Source: Duganella radicis (GTDB lineage: Bacteria > Pseudomonadota > Gammaproteobacteria > Burkholderiales > Burkholderiaceae_D). From it: a DNA stretch of 52,568 nt. The stretch spans positions 1-52,568 of the forward strand of contig NZ_WNKY01000044.1 of assembly GCF_009720825.1 (NCBI RefSeq), in the 5' to 3' direction. The first letter of the stretch is position 1. Every line of letters begins with the position of its first letter. Below the pieces are notes generated by a model. It saw only the letters and a list, made by a program, of their open reading frames with translations, had not been told where the DNA came from and did not search any database. This document shows positions 1-10,843 of the stretch, piece by piece. The translations under genes were made by a program, and so were the position numbers.

Positions 1-1065
1 GGCGACGCCAGCGGCAGGCGAAGCGGCGGCGGCGGCGCCAGCGGTGGCGGCGGCGTTGGCGTCGGCGGCCAGCGTGGCGGAGCGGGCGTCGGCTTCGGCC
101 TGGGCGGCTTCGCTCAGGCAGGAGGACAGGATGTCTTCCGCGTCCTGCGCGCGCAGCAGTTCGGCCACTTGCGCGCCCAGCGCTTCGGCGTCGGCGGCCG
201 CGCCGCGTACTTCGGCGCTGGCAATGCGCTGGCCGTCCGGCGTGGCGACCATGGCGCGCAGGTGCATGTCGGCGCCGTCCACGGTGGCAAACGCCGCCAG
301 CGGCACCTGGCAGCTGCCGCCAAACACCTTGGAGACTTTGCGCTCCGCCGTCACCGCCTGCGCGGTCGGCAGGTCGTTCAGCGGCGCCAGGATGGCCATC
401 AGGTCGATGCCGTCATTGCGCTCGGCGATCTCGATCGCCATCGCGCCCTGCCCCGCGGCCGGCAGGCTGTCGGCCGGGTCCAGCAAGGCGCGAATGCGCT
501 GCGGCAGGCCCAATCGTTTCAGGCCGGCGGCCGCCAGGATGATGGCGGCATAATCGCCACGGTCCAGTTTGCCCAAACGTGTATCCAGATTACCACGCAG
601 CGGCTTGATAATCAGATGCGGGTAGCGCGCCGCGATCAGGGCCTGACGGCGCAGGCTGCTGGTCCCCACCACCGCCCCCGCCGGCAACTCGGCCAGCGAA
701 GCATAATCATTGGACACAAAGGCGTCGCGCGGATCTTCCCGCTCCAGTACAGCCGCCAGGGCAAACCCCTCGGGCAATTCCATCGGCACATCCTTGAGCG
801 AATGCACCGCCAGATCGGCGCGGCCCTCGGCCATGGCCACTTCAAGTTCTTTAACAAACAGGCCTTTTCCACCCACCTTGGACAGTGTGCGATCCAGAAT
901 TTGATCGCCTCGGGTCGTCATTCCGACAATTTTGACATCGCACTGAGGATATAATATTGCCAAGCGATCGCGCACGTGCTCGGCTTGCCACATGGCCAGC
1001 CGCGACTCGCGCGAGGCGATGACCAATCTGGACGGGGGATTCTGTACCACTTCGGATGTTTTCAA
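1..1065 (-). CDS. hemC: Hydroxymethylbilane synthase (porphobilinogen deaminase), 3' end outside window
   Basis: HemC polymerises four porphobilinogens into hydroxymethylbilane in cytosolic tetrapyrrole synthesis. The translation contains family stretches such as RLVIASRESRLAMWQAEHV near the N-terminus, LAVHSLKDVPMELPEGF, GTSSLRRQALI and the cofactor-loop region GGSCQVPLAAFA. The start chosen is TTG at 1065, giving MKTSEVVQNPPSRL; a GTG at 1050 is an alternative, and the frame stays open further upstream, so the start is uncertain. The gene is divergent from ppc with about 150 bases between them. After the normal C-terminal domain (about 320 residues) the frame runs on through an alanine-rich tail and is still open at base 1, so the protein exceeds 355 residues. 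This could be a C-terminal extension or a linker to a HemD domain. Confidence 0.93.
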   Translation of the reverse strand, partial: MKTSEVVQNPPSRLVIASRESRLAMWQAEHVRDRLAILYPQCDVKIVGMTTRGDQILDRTLSKVGGKGLFVKELEVAMAEGRADLAVHSLKDVPMELPEGFALAAVLEREDPRDAFVSNDYASLAELPAGAVVGTSSLRRQALIAARYPHLIIKPLRGNLDTRLGKLDRGDYAAIILAAAGLKRLGLPQRIRALLDPADSLPAAGQGAMAIEIAERNDGIDLMAILAPLNDLPTAQAVTAERKVSKVFGGSCQVPLAAFATVDGADMHLRAMVATPDGQRIASAEVRGAAADAEALGAQVAELLRAQDAEDILSSCLSEAAQAEADARSATLAADANAAATAGAAAAASPAAGVA

Positions 1066-1212
1066 AACCAGTTCTTTCGCTGTAGCTGACGCTAACCGGC
1101 GCAAGCCAGTACCACGCGCGTGTTTAAGATCACAAATTTTAGCACGCTCACCTTCTCGCAGAACCGGGTCACAAGCCCATGCACCGACATTTATCTCTTT
1201 GTGGCTTAACAC

Positions 1213-4023
1213 ATGGCAAACCAATCTAGTGCAACGCATCTCACTGCTGAACAACCGGGCGTAGACAAGGACGCACCACTCAAAGAAGACATTCGCTTAT
1301 TAGGTCGCCTGCTGGGCGACGTACTGCGCGACCAGGAAGGCGAGGAAGTGTACGCCGTGGTCGAGACCATCCGGCAAACCGCCGTGCGCTTCCGCCGCGA
1401 AGCCGACGCCGGCGCCGCCAAGGAATTGGACGGCATGCTGAAAATCCTCACCAAGGAACAGACCATTTCCGTGGTGCGCGCATTTTCCTACTTCTCGCAC
1501 CTGGCCAATATCGCCGAGGACCAGCACCACATTCGCCGCCGCCGCGCCCACCTGCTGGCCGGCTCGAATCCGCAGCAAGGCAGCGTCAACTTCGCGCTGT
1601 GCAAGCTCAAGGAAGCCGGCGTCAAGCAAGACACGGTCTCGACCTTCTTCCAGGAAGCCCTGATTTCGCCGGTGCTGACCGCCCACCCGACCGAGGTGCA
1701 GCGCAAATCCATCCTCGATGCCGAGCACGATATCGCGCGCCTGCTGGCCGAGCGCGACCTGCCGCTGACGCCGAAGGAACGCGCCGCCAACCTGCACCTG
1801 TTGCGCGCGCGCATCGCCACCCTGTGGCAGACCCGCATGCTGCGCTACTCCAAGCTGACCGTGGCCGACGAGATCGAGAACGCCCTGTCCTACTACCGCA
1901 TCACCTTCCTGCGCGAACTGCCGGGGTTGTACGATGACATCGAACAGGACATCGCCCACCACTACGGCGAAAGCACCCAGATCAATGCGCCCTACGTGCA
2001 GATGGGCAGCTGGATCGGCGGCGACCGCGACGGCAATCCGAACGTGAACGGCAACACCATGTCGCACGCGCTGACCCGCCAGGCCACCACCATCCTCGAC
2101 TTTTACCTGGAGGAAGCGCACACGCTGGGCGCCGAACTGTCGATCTCGACCCTGATGATCGCCTGCTCGCCCGCGCTGCAAGCGCTGGCCGACCAGTCGC
2201 CGGACACCTCCGACCACCGCGCCGACGAGCCGTACCGCCGCGCCCTGATCGGCATCTACGCCCGCCTGGCCTCGACCGCGCGCGCCCTGGGCGCCACCAA
2301 CATCCTGCGCAAGGAAGTCGGCCACGCCGAGCCGTACGCCGACGCGGCCGCCTTCTCGGCCGACCTGCAAGTGCTGATCGACTCGCTCAACGCCCACCAC
2401 GGCGGCGTGCTGGTGCAGCCGCGCCTGGCCACGCTGAAACGCGCGGCCGACATCTTCGGCTTCCACCTGGCCTCGCTGGACATGCGCCAGTCGTCCGACA
2501 TCCACGAGCGCGTGCTGGCCGAACTGTTCGCCAAGTCCGGCGTGCTGGCCGATTACGCCGCGCTGGACGAGGACGCCAAGGTCAAGCTGCTGCTGAACGA
2601 ACTGGCCCAGCCACGCCTGCTGAATTCGCCGTACATCCAGTACTCGGCCGAGACCGTGTCGGAACTGGGCGTGCTGCGCGCGGCGCGCGAGATCCGCGCC
2701 CGCTACGGCGCCCGCGCCATCCGCAACTACATCATTTCGCACACCGAGACCGTGTCCGACCTGCTGGAGGTGCTGCTGCTGCAAAAAGAGCTGGGCCTGC
2801 TGCGCATCGCTGAAAAAGAGCTGGACCTGATGGTGATCCCGCTGTTCGAGACCATCCCCGACCTGCAACGCGCGGCCGGCATCATGGAAGCCGTGATGGC
2901 GATCCCGCTGGTGAAGGAACTGATCGCCAAGCAGGGCCAGATCCAGGAAGTCATGCTGGGCTACTCGGACTCCAACAAGGACGGCGGCTTCCTGACCTCC
3001 AACTGGGAGCTGTACAAGGCCGAGACCCATCTGGTCAAAGTGTTCGAGAAAGCCGGCGTCAAGCTGCGCCTGTTCCACGGCCGCGGCGGCACGGTCGGCC
3101 GCGGCGGCGGCCCGTCGTACGAAGCGATTCTGGCGCAACCGCACGGCACCGTGAACGGCCAGATCCGCCTGACCGAGCAGGGCGAGATCATCGCGTCGAA
3201 GTTCTCCAACAAGGACATCGGCCGCCGCAACCTGGAACTGCTGGTGGCCGCCACGCTGGAAGCCAGCCTGATGCCGCAGTCGGAAGACCAGGCGCACCAG
3301 AAGCAGCTGCGCGGCTTCGAGGCTGTGATGGCCGAGATTTCCGACCGCGCCTACAAGGCCTACCGCAACCTGGTCTATGAAACCCCGGGCTTCACCGACT
3401 ACTTCTTTGCCGCCACGCCGATCGCCGAGATCGCCGAGCTGAACCTCGGTTCGCGCCCGGCCTCGCGCAAGTCGACCAAGCGCATCGAGGACTTGCGCGC
3501 GATTCCATGGGGCTTCTCGTGGGGCCAGTGCCGCCTGCTGCTGCCGGGCTGGTACGGTTTCGCCAGCGCCATCGGCGGCTGGATCGCCGACGGCGACAAG
3601 GCCGAGCGCCTGGCGCAGCTGCAAGCCATGTTCCAGCACTGGCCGCTGTTCGCCACCCTGCTGTCCAACATGGACATGGTGCTGGCCAAGACCGACCTGG
3701 CGATCGCCTCGCGCTACGCCGAGCTGGTGCAGGACAAGGAGCTGCGCGAGCGCATCTTCAAGCGCATCACCGAAGAGCACGCGAACACGCTGGCGATCCT
3801 GCAAAGCATCACCGGCGCCACCGAGCGCCTGGCTGGCAACCCGCTGCTGGCGCGTTCGATCCAGAACCGCTTCGCCTACCTCGACCCGCTCAACCACTTG
3901 CAGGTTGAGCTGATCAAGCGCCACCGCGCGCTGTCGAGCGAAAGCAAGGCGGACGAGCGCGTCCACCGCGGCATCCACCTGTCGATCAACGGTGTCGCGG
4001 CCGGCCTGCGCAACACCGGCTAA
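1213..4023 (+). CDS. ppc: Phosphoenolpyruvate carboxylase
   Basis: This cytosolic anaplerotic enzyme makes oxaloacetate from phosphoenolpyruvate and bicarbonate. The 936-residue length suits the bacterial family. Visible signatures are VLTAHPTEVQRKS with the catalytic histidine at about residue 158, GGDRDGNPNV, GYSDSNKDGGF, the glycine-rich loop FHGRGGTVGRGGGPSYEAI, QGEIIASKFSN and RAIPWGFSWGQCRLLLPGW. The chain ends in GLRNTG, matching the conserved C-terminal NTG. It is divergent from hemC, an arrangement common in betaproteobacteria, and is followed by a strong intrinsic terminator, so it is probably monocistronic. No strong Shine-Dalgarno sequence precedes the ATG. Confidence 0.97.
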   Translation: MANQSSATHLTAEQPGVDKDAPLKEDIRLLGRLLGDVLRDQEGEEVYAVVETIRQTAVRFRREADAGAAKELDGMLKILTKEQTISVVRAFSYFSHLANIAEDQHHIRRRRAHLLAGSNPQQGSVNFALCKLKEAGVKQDTVSTFFQEALISPVLTAHPTEVQRKSILDAEHDIARLLAERDLPLTPKERAANLHLLRARIATLWQTRMLRYSKLTVADEIENALSYYRITFLRELPGLYDDIEQDIAHHYGESTQINAPYVQMGSWIGGDRDGNPNVNGNTMSHALTRQATTILDFYLEEAHTLGAELSISTLMIACSPALQALADQSPDTSDHRADEPYRRALIGIYARLASTARALGATNILRKEVGHAEPYADAAAFSADLQVLIDSLNAHHGGVLVQPRLATLKRAADIFGFHLASLDMRQSSDIHERVLAELFAKSGVLADYAALDEDAKVKLLLNELAQPRLLNSPYIQYSAETVSELGVLRAAREIRARYGARAIRNYIISHTETVSDLLEVLLLQKELGLLRIAEKELDLMVIPLFETIPDLQRAAGIMEAVMAIPLVKELIAKQGQIQEVMLGYSDSNKDGGFLTSNWELYKAETHLVKVFEKAGVKLRLFHGRGGTVGRGGGPSYEAILAQPHGTVNGQIRLTEQGEIIASKFSNKDIGRRNLELLVAATLEASLMPQSEDQAHQKQLRGFEAVMAEISDRAYKAYRNLVYETPGFTDYFFAATPIAEIAELNLGSRPASRKSTKRIEDLRAIPWGFSWGQCRLLLPGWYGFASAIGGWIADGDKAERLAQLQAMFQHWPLFATLLSNMDMVLAKTDLAIASRYAELVQDKELRERIFKRITEEHANTLAILQSITGATERLAGNPLLARSIQNRFAYLDPLNHLQVELIKRHRALSSESKADERVHRGIHLSINGVAAGLRNTG

Positions 4024-4045
4024 GCGCCCCTCCGCTCAGCCCCGC

Positions 4046-4076
4046 AACGCCCCGCTCGCCGGGGCGTTGTTATTTT
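4046..4076 (+). terminator. Intrinsic terminator of ppc
   Basis: AACGCCCCG (4046-4054) pairs with CGGGGCGTT (4060-4068) around a 5-base loop, followed by GTTATTTTT. The next gene's upstream-most ATG (4078) touches its T-tract. Confidence 0.85.
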
Positions 4077-4077
4077 T

Positions 4078-5121
4078 ATGGCAAAACAATCAAGATTGGT
4101 ATTAAAATGGGCCATGACCCATGCCTATGCCCATCTCAGCAGCATACTGCCGTCGATGCCGCAGGCGGTGTTCGTCAAGGATGCGCATTCCCGCATCGTC
4201 ATGATGAACGCGGCCTGCGAGGCGCTGTGGGGGGTGCGCTTTGAAGACGTGGCCGGCACCGACGGCGGCGGCCAGGTACGGCCCGAAGAACTGAGCGCCT
4301 ATCAGGCGCGCGACCGCCGCGCCTTCGATACCGGCGAAGTGGTGGTGGTGGAAGAACCCTTGTCGCCCACCGGGCTGAACGAGACGCGCTGGCTGCTGAC
4401 TCACAAGCGGGCACTCTACGACGCCGAGGGCAAACCCTATCTGCTGATCGGCAGCTGCATCGACATCACCGAACGCAAGCGCAAGGAAGCGGCGCTGGAG
4501 ACCACCTTGCGGCAGACGCGCGAGATTGCCGGACACCAGCTCAGCGCCATGGAAGGCCATCGCCGCCGGCTGGCACTGGAGGCACAGGACCATCTGGCGC
4601 AAAACCTGGCCGCGCTCAAGCTGGACATCACCATGCTGCATGCGCGCACCGCCAGCCGGCAGCCGCTGCTGCACGAGCGGGCGGCACAGGCCTTGGCCAC
4701 GCTCGACGACAGCATCGACGCGGTGCGCGAGATCATCAACCAACTGCATCCGGCCACGCTGGAGCTGGGCTTGTCGGCCGCGATCGAGTGGCAGTTGCAG
4801 CAGTTGGAAAAACGCCACGGGCTGGACTGCCGCCTGCTGGTACGGCGCGACGGCGCGGTGCTCAGCACGGAATATGCCTCGGCGCTGTTCCATGTGGTGC
4901 GCACGGGCCTGAATTATGTCTGCGCCGCCGCCAGTTGCGTGCAGGTTGAACTCAATTTGCAAAGCGAACATCTGGCCATCGTCGTGCAGAGCGACCGTCC
5001 GCCGCGCACGCCCAGCGCTGAAGAAGCCTTGACGCTGCAAGCCATGCAGGAGCGCCTGGGTGCCCTTGGCGGCGTGCTGCACATCACGCCGCGCAGCCTG
5101 CACATCAGCGTGGCGACCTGA
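4078..5121 (+). CDS. PAS-domain protein with degenerate HisKA_3-type histidine kinase module
   Basis: A PAS domain (about residues 20-135, ending in the typical GSCIDITERKRKE) is followed by a coiled helix region resembling the HisKA_3 dimerisation domain of NarL-partner kinases and a remnant ATPase region. The usual ELHDxLGQ phosphoacceptor motif reads EAQDHLAQ here, so glutamine 170 replaces the histidine. The ATPase part lacks a recognisable N-box asparagine pattern and the DxGxG motif (about residues 285-345). No transmembrane segment is seen, so it is probably cytosolic. It may be a pseudokinase that acts by PAS sensing and dimerisation. The upstream ATG at 4078 overlaps the ppc terminator; an ATG at 4114 (MTHAYAHLS) is a credible alternative start. 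No response-regulator gene is adjacent. Confidence 0.75.
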   Translation: MAKQSRLVLKWAMTHAYAHLSSILPSMPQAVFVKDAHSRIVMMNAACEALWGVRFEDVAGTDGGGQVRPEELSAYQARDRRAFDTGEVVVVEEPLSPTGLNETRWLLTHKRALYDAEGKPYLLIGSCIDITERKRKEAALETTLRQTREIAGHQLSAMEGHRRRLALEAQDHLAQNLAALKLDITMLHARTASRQPLLHERAAQALATLDDSIDAVREIINQLHPATLELGLSAAIEWQLQQLEKRHGLDCRLLVRRDGAVLSTEYASALFHVVRTGLNYVCAAASCVQVELNLQSEHLAIVVQSDRPPRTPSAEEALTLQAMQERLGALGGVLHITPRSLHISVAT

Positions 5122-5485
5122 CCGGCAGCCAGGCCGGCTTGTTTTCAACAAACAGTTCACGCGCCACTGCACCGGCGTATTCCGGCTCCATGGTGCCGAG
5201 GGTGATGGCGATCCGGTCCGGCGTTTCAGTGCTGCGCCAGAACAGCGTCGAGCCGCACACGCGGCAGAAGCCGCGGCGGCCGTGATCGGACGAGGCGTAT
5301 TCGGTAATCAGATCCCCGCCCTGCTCAACCGTGAGGCCGGCGCTGGCGACGTTGGCGTAAGTCCCTGCCGCCGCGCCGTGCTGCTTCTGGCACATGGTGC
5401 AGTAGCAATGGCTGGCGTGCGACACCGGCAGCGCCGCGCGATAGCGCACGCCGCCGCACAGGCAACCGCCGTGCAGATAGTCCAT
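5105..5485 (-). CDS. GFA-family zinc-binding protein (glutathione-dependent formaldehyde-activating-like)
   Basis: This 126-residue protein has the GFA/CENP-V fold signature of paired cysteines: GGCLCGGVRY near the start, HCYCTMCQKQHG, and GFCRVCGSTLFW. Family members bind structural zinc and some act on S-hydroxymethylglutathione, but most have no proven activity, so the substrate is unknown. The start ATG at 5485 (MDYLHGG) has AAGGAG seven bases upstream and is much better than the longer open frame from 5611. Its 3' end overlaps the convergent PAS gene by 17 bases. It is divergent from the DUF899 gene, with about 85 bases between them. Confidence 0.88.
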   Translation of the reverse strand: MDYLHGGCLCGGVRYRAALPVSHASHCYCTMCQKQHGAAAGTYANVASAGLTVEQGGDLITEYASSDHGRRGFCRVCGSTLFWRSTETPDRIAITLGTMEPEYAGAVARELFVENKPAWLPVRSPR

Positions 5486-5570
5486 CTCGTTCTCCTTTAT
5501 GTGCGCCAGCGCATAGACGGGCTGGCACGGCAAGACTCTAATCGCAGACTCACTTCTGTGCGAGGACATC

Positions 5571-6263
5571 ATGAGCACGCTGATCCCGGCGGCCGAACTG
5601 GCCGCAAGCAACAGCCATCCTTATCCCAATGATAGCGCGGAATACCGCGCGGCCCGCGTCGCCTTGCTGACCGAAGAAATCGAACTGCGCCGCCATATTG
5701 AACGCGTGGCCGAGCAGCGCCGCAAGCTGCCGCCGGGCGGCGCGGCGCCAGACTACGATTTCGTCGACGCCAACGGCAAGACCGTCAAGCTGGCCGATAT
5801 GTTCGGCCGGCACGACACGCTGGTCACGTATTTCTGGATGTACGGCCCGCAGCGCGAACGGCCCTGCCCGATGTGCACGGCCTTTCTCGGCGCGCTCGAC
5901 ACGCCCTCGCGCGACCTGACGCAGCGCATCGCGTTTGCCGTCATCGGCCGTTCGCCGGTGTCGCGCCAGCTGGCCTTTGCACGCGAGCGCGGCTGGCGCA
6001 ACCTCACGTTCTATCAATGCGTCGGTGACGCCTTCCCGCACGACTATCGCGGCCTGGCGCCGGACGGCAGCGAGTGGCCGGCGCTCGATGTGTGGATCAA
6101 GCCGGACGGCAAGGTCCATCACTTCTGGGCAAGCGAACTGGGCGGCACGCAAGATCCGGGACAGGACCCGCGCGGCGCGCCCGACCCCACGCCGCTGTGG
6201 AATATCCTCGACCTGACGCCCGGCGGGCGCGGCACGGACTGGTATCCCAAGCTGTCTTACTGA
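5571..6263 (+). CDS. DUF899 family thioredoxin-like protein
   Basis: The 230-residue protein matches the DUF899 family, a thioredoxin-fold group of unknown enzymatic role. The features seen are an N-terminal helical region with EEIELRRHIERVAEQRR, then YDFVDANGKTVKLADMF, the strand LVTYFWMYGP, and a CPMCT motif at about residues 101-105 in the position of the redox-active site. No signal peptide is present, so it is probably cytosolic. A GAGGACATC sequence precedes the ATG. It overlaps the convergent GH8 gene by 7 bases at its 3' end. The function is not known; a redox or detoxification role is inference only. Confidence 0.8.
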   Translation: MSTLIPAAELAASNSHPYPNDSAEYRAARVALLTEEIELRRHIERVAEQRRKLPPGGAAPDYDFVDANGKTVKLADMFGRHDTLVTYFWMYGPQRERPCPMCTAFLGALDTPSRDLTQRIAFAVIGRSPVSRQLAFARERGWRNLTFYQCVGDAFPHDYRGLAPDGSEWPALDVWIKPDGKVHHFWASELGGTQDPGQDPRGAPDPTPLWNILDLTPGGRGTDWYPKLSY

Positions 6264-7489
6264 TAGGCGACAAAACGGCCGGACAGGTGCAGCATGGCCA
6301 TGAACTGCAGCAGCCCGTCGTAGTAGCGCCACTTGCCCCTGGGCGGCGCCAGGTTCCACAGATCCGCGACGAAGCGCGCCGGCGGCGGGCCGTCCAGCGC
6401 CAGCGTGGCGACGGCGTTGCAGGCGATCAGGCCGCTGGAGCTTGCACGGTCCAGCACGGTGCCGTCGATGGCGTACTGGGCCGGATACGGGCCGTCGCCC
6501 TGCCGCTGGAAAAAGCCCAGCAGGCGGGCGCTCAGTTCGGCCGCCCACGGATTGCGGCCCCACCACGCCTGGTCCACCGACCAGTTCACCGCCGTGCGGA
6601 AGGCATCGAAACGGAAATCGCCATGGCCTTCCTGGCGGCGCGGCCGACCGTCGAACTCGGCGTATTCCGGCGTGAGACCGGTCTGCGGATGGGCCGCCAG
6701 CTGGAAGTAATGGCGGCTGGTTTCCGCGATCTTGCGCCATCGCGCGCGGTCCGCCGCGCCGCCGCGCCGCGCCCACAGTTCGTAGAACGCCGGCAGATGG
6801 TAGGAAGGATCGGTAAATTCCGCCGCGCCGCCGATCGGCACAAACACCACCTGGTCGGCGCCGACCGGGAAGATCGACCGCACCTCGCCGACCACGCCGC
6901 CGTTCATCGCTTCCTTGTGCAGCATGGCGGCCAGCAGCTCGTCGGCCTGGCGGCCGTAGTCGTAAATCCCCTCGCCGTCGCCCCAGCGGGCCGAGGCCAT
7001 CAGCAAGGCGGTGGCGGTGTATTCCTCGCCGTCGGAAGCCGGCGCCGCGTCGCCCGCGCATCCCGGCGGGCGGCATTGCCAGCGGAAGTAGCCGCGGCGC
7101 GGCCCGTCCTGGTAGCGCATATGGGTGCGCATCCAGTTCCACAACGCATCGAACTCGCGCTGGCGGTTCATCTGCACGGCGATCATCAAGCCATAGGACA
7201 TGCCCTCGCTGCGCACGTCGTCGTTGCCGATATCCTTGATGTAGGCCGACGGGCCGTCGGCCGTGGGCGCGGCGGGATAATAAATGCGGCTGTCGGCGTC
7301 GCCCTCGAACAGCGACCGCCAATAGCCGTCGATCTTGGCGTCGATCATTCTCTCGGTCAGGGCCGGCCGCCACTCCCGGAACACGTTGCGGTATTGCCCG
7401 GTGACGGCGCTCGCCGCCTGCGCCCCGCCGGCCACGCCCAACAACCACACCAACCAACACACCAACCACCGGTCCCGATAGCGTTTCAT
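6257..7489 (-). CDS. Secreted GH8 glycosidase, reducing-end xylose-releasing exo-oligoxylanase-like
   Basis: A signal peptide (MKRYRDRWLVCWLVWLLGVAGGAQA) precedes a GH8 catalytic domain. The stretch DDVRSEGMSYGLMIAVQMNR carries the general-acid glutamate of GH8. DGEEYTATALLMAS, YFRWQC and the C-terminal RYYDGLLQFMAMLHLSGRF also match. The DVRSEGMSYG and APASDGEEY patterns recall the Rex subgroup (EC 3.2.1.156), which trims xylo-oligosaccharides from the reducing end; cellulase or chitosanase activity cannot be excluded. A GTG at 7498 would add three residues; the ATG at 7489 gives the cleaner signal peptide. No xylan genes are adjacent, so it stands alone. Confidence 0.87.
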   Translation of the reverse strand: MKRYRDRWLVCWLVWLLGVAGGAQAASAVTGQYRNVFREWRPALTERMIDAKIDGYWRSLFEGDADSRIYYPAAPTADGPSAYIKDIGNDDVRSEGMSYGLMIAVQMNRQREFDALWNWMRTHMRYQDGPRRGYFRWQCRPPGCAGDAAPASDGEEYTATALLMASARWGDGEGIYDYGRQADELLAAMLHKEAMNGGVVGEVRSIFPVGADQVVFVPIGGAAEFTDPSYHLPAFYELWARRGGAADRARWRKIAETSRHYFQLAAHPQTGLTPEYAEFDGRPRRQEGHGDFRFDAFRTAVNWSVDQAWWGRNPWAAELSARLLGFFQRQGDGPYPAQYAIDGTVLDRASSSGLIACNAVATLALDGPPPARFVADLWNLAPPRGKWRYYDGLLQFMAMLHLSGRFVAYQ

Positions 7490-7534
7490 GCCCCGCACAC
7501 GATTAGTTAAACCAATGAACTAATATTCTAGTGC

Positions 7535-7562
7535 AAAAAAAGGGAGGCGCGCAGCCTCCCTT
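7535..7562 (-). terminator. Intrinsic terminator of rpoD
   Basis: Read on the minus strand, AGGGAGGC pairs with GCCTCCCT around a short loop and is followed directly by seven T residues. It lies about 20 bases after the rpoD stop codon. Confidence 0.88.
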
Positions 7563-7581
7563 GCCTCGTTCCCGCCCGGGA

Positions 7582-10026
<2,445 letters not shown>

Positions 10027-10141
10027 TAAAAATCTCTCAATGCGTACACGCCAAAAATTGCAAAAAAGCTAGCCCCGCGCCGACCATGGAGGTGCGCCTG
10101 GGTGGAAATGTTGTAATTTAGCTGACGATTATCTGCGGAAT

Positions 10142-10170
10142 AAAAAAAGCCCGCTTCCAGCCACGGGCTT
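10142..10170 (-). terminator. Intrinsic terminator inside the rpoD leader
   Basis: On the minus strand AAGCCCG pairs with CGGGCTT around a 10-base loop and is followed by seven T residues (10148-10142). It lies about 115 bases before the rpoD start codon, so it ends a short transcript or attenuates rpoD transcription. Confidence 0.75.
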
Positions 10171-10214
10171 GTTTCTCTTTTCAGGGAAGATCGCACGGTG
10201 TTGCGTTAGTGCGT
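10142..10214 (-). ncRNA. Candidate short RNA or attenuated leader upstream of rpoD
   Basis: The 333-base gap 10027-10359 holds no gene I can support. It does hold a consensus TATAAT on the minus strand (10220-10225) and an intrinsic terminator ending at 10142. Transcription from about 10214 would give an RNA of about 73 bases ending in the hairpin and U-tract. No open reading frame with a ribosome site is apparent inside it. It could be a free small RNA, or a leader whose terminator is sometimes read through into rpoD, giving a 5' UTR of roughly 190 bases. No known RNA family was recognised. Confidence 0.4.
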
Positions 10215-10219
10215 CGAGC

Positions 10220-10225
10220 ATTATA
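10220..10225 (-). promoter_or_regulatory. Consensus -10 element (TATAAT) upstream of rpoD
   Basis: The minus strand reads ACGTGTATAATGCTCGAC with a perfect -10 hexamer. The -35 region is poor, with no TTGACA-like hexamer at 16-18 bases. The start site would fall near 10214. Confidence 0.55.
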
Positions 10226-10359
10226 CACGTTTTGGGCCGCCAACGCACGTCTTTGCGCGCTCCTAAGTCCTTCCTAAGCATGATCAATTGAACACAATGG
10301 CCTAAAAGGCACTGCATTCCGCTGGCCCGCATGATATGCTGACGGCTGTTGCTTAACCT

Positions 10360-10842
10360 ATGAAGTCGATGAACACTAGTCTTACCCCACAGCCACCGGT
10401 CACCGAGCCAGACACCGCTGCCTCCACCCCGGCGCCTGCTGCCGCCCAATCCCCGCGCAGCCTGCTGAAACAATTGCAAACCCAATTCCCGGCCTTCCGT
10501 GATTTCCTGCCGCTGTCGATCGGCATCGACAAACAGCTGCTGGCCGTCATGCCGGACCTGGACCGCAAAACCATGCGTACCGCGCTGGGCATCCACACCG
10601 GATCGCTGCGTTATCTGAAAGTCATGGAAAAAGCCAAGGTGCGCCATGACCTCGACGGCAAGCCGGGCGCCGAAGTGACCGACACCCACCGCGCCCACGC
10701 CACCCAGGTGCTGCAAGAGCGTTACAAGAAGGAAGCCGAGCGCAAGAAGGCCGAGCGCGAAGCCAAGGCCGCCGAGGAAGCCGCGCGCGTGCGCGCCGAC
10801 AAGCTGAACCAGCTGGCCGCCAAGTTCTCCAAAAAGGGCTGA
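10360..10842 (+). CDS. ProQ/FinO family RNA chaperone
   Basis: A proline/alanine/threonine-rich N-terminus (about 30 residues) precedes a ProQ/FinO domain (about residues 32-125) with SLLKQLQTQFPAF, LPLSIGIDKQL, the conserved RTALGIHTGSLRYLKVM region and a following HDLDGKPG turn. A lysine/glutamate/alanine-rich helix (about 125-160) forms a basic tail. Proteins of this family bind structured RNAs and promote pairing of small RNAs with mRNAs. The start is ATG 10360; a second ATG lies three codons later. The stop codon is one base from the next start, so the exonuclease gene is almost certainly co-transcribed and translationally coupled. The gene is divergent from rpoD. Confidence 0.88.
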   Translation: MKSMNTSLTPQPPVTEPDTAASTPAPAAAQSPRSLLKQLQTQFPAFRDFLPLSIGIDKQLLAVMPDLDRKTMRTALGIHTGSLRYLKVMEKAKVRHDLDGKPGAEVTDTHRAHATQVLQERYKKEAERKKAEREAKAAEEAARVRADKLNQLAAKFSKKG

Positions 10843-10843
10843 G

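Noticed and set aside
1300..3978. 892-codon open frame antisense to ppc
   Set aside because: It is a GC-rich shadow: composition is repetitive (VQ, RR, AA), no recognisable domain, and ppc on the other strand is unmistakable.
10255..10280. Direct repeat CCTAAG around 10262-10278 as an operator
   Set aside because: Two six-base copies separated by five bases are too little to support a regulatory claim.
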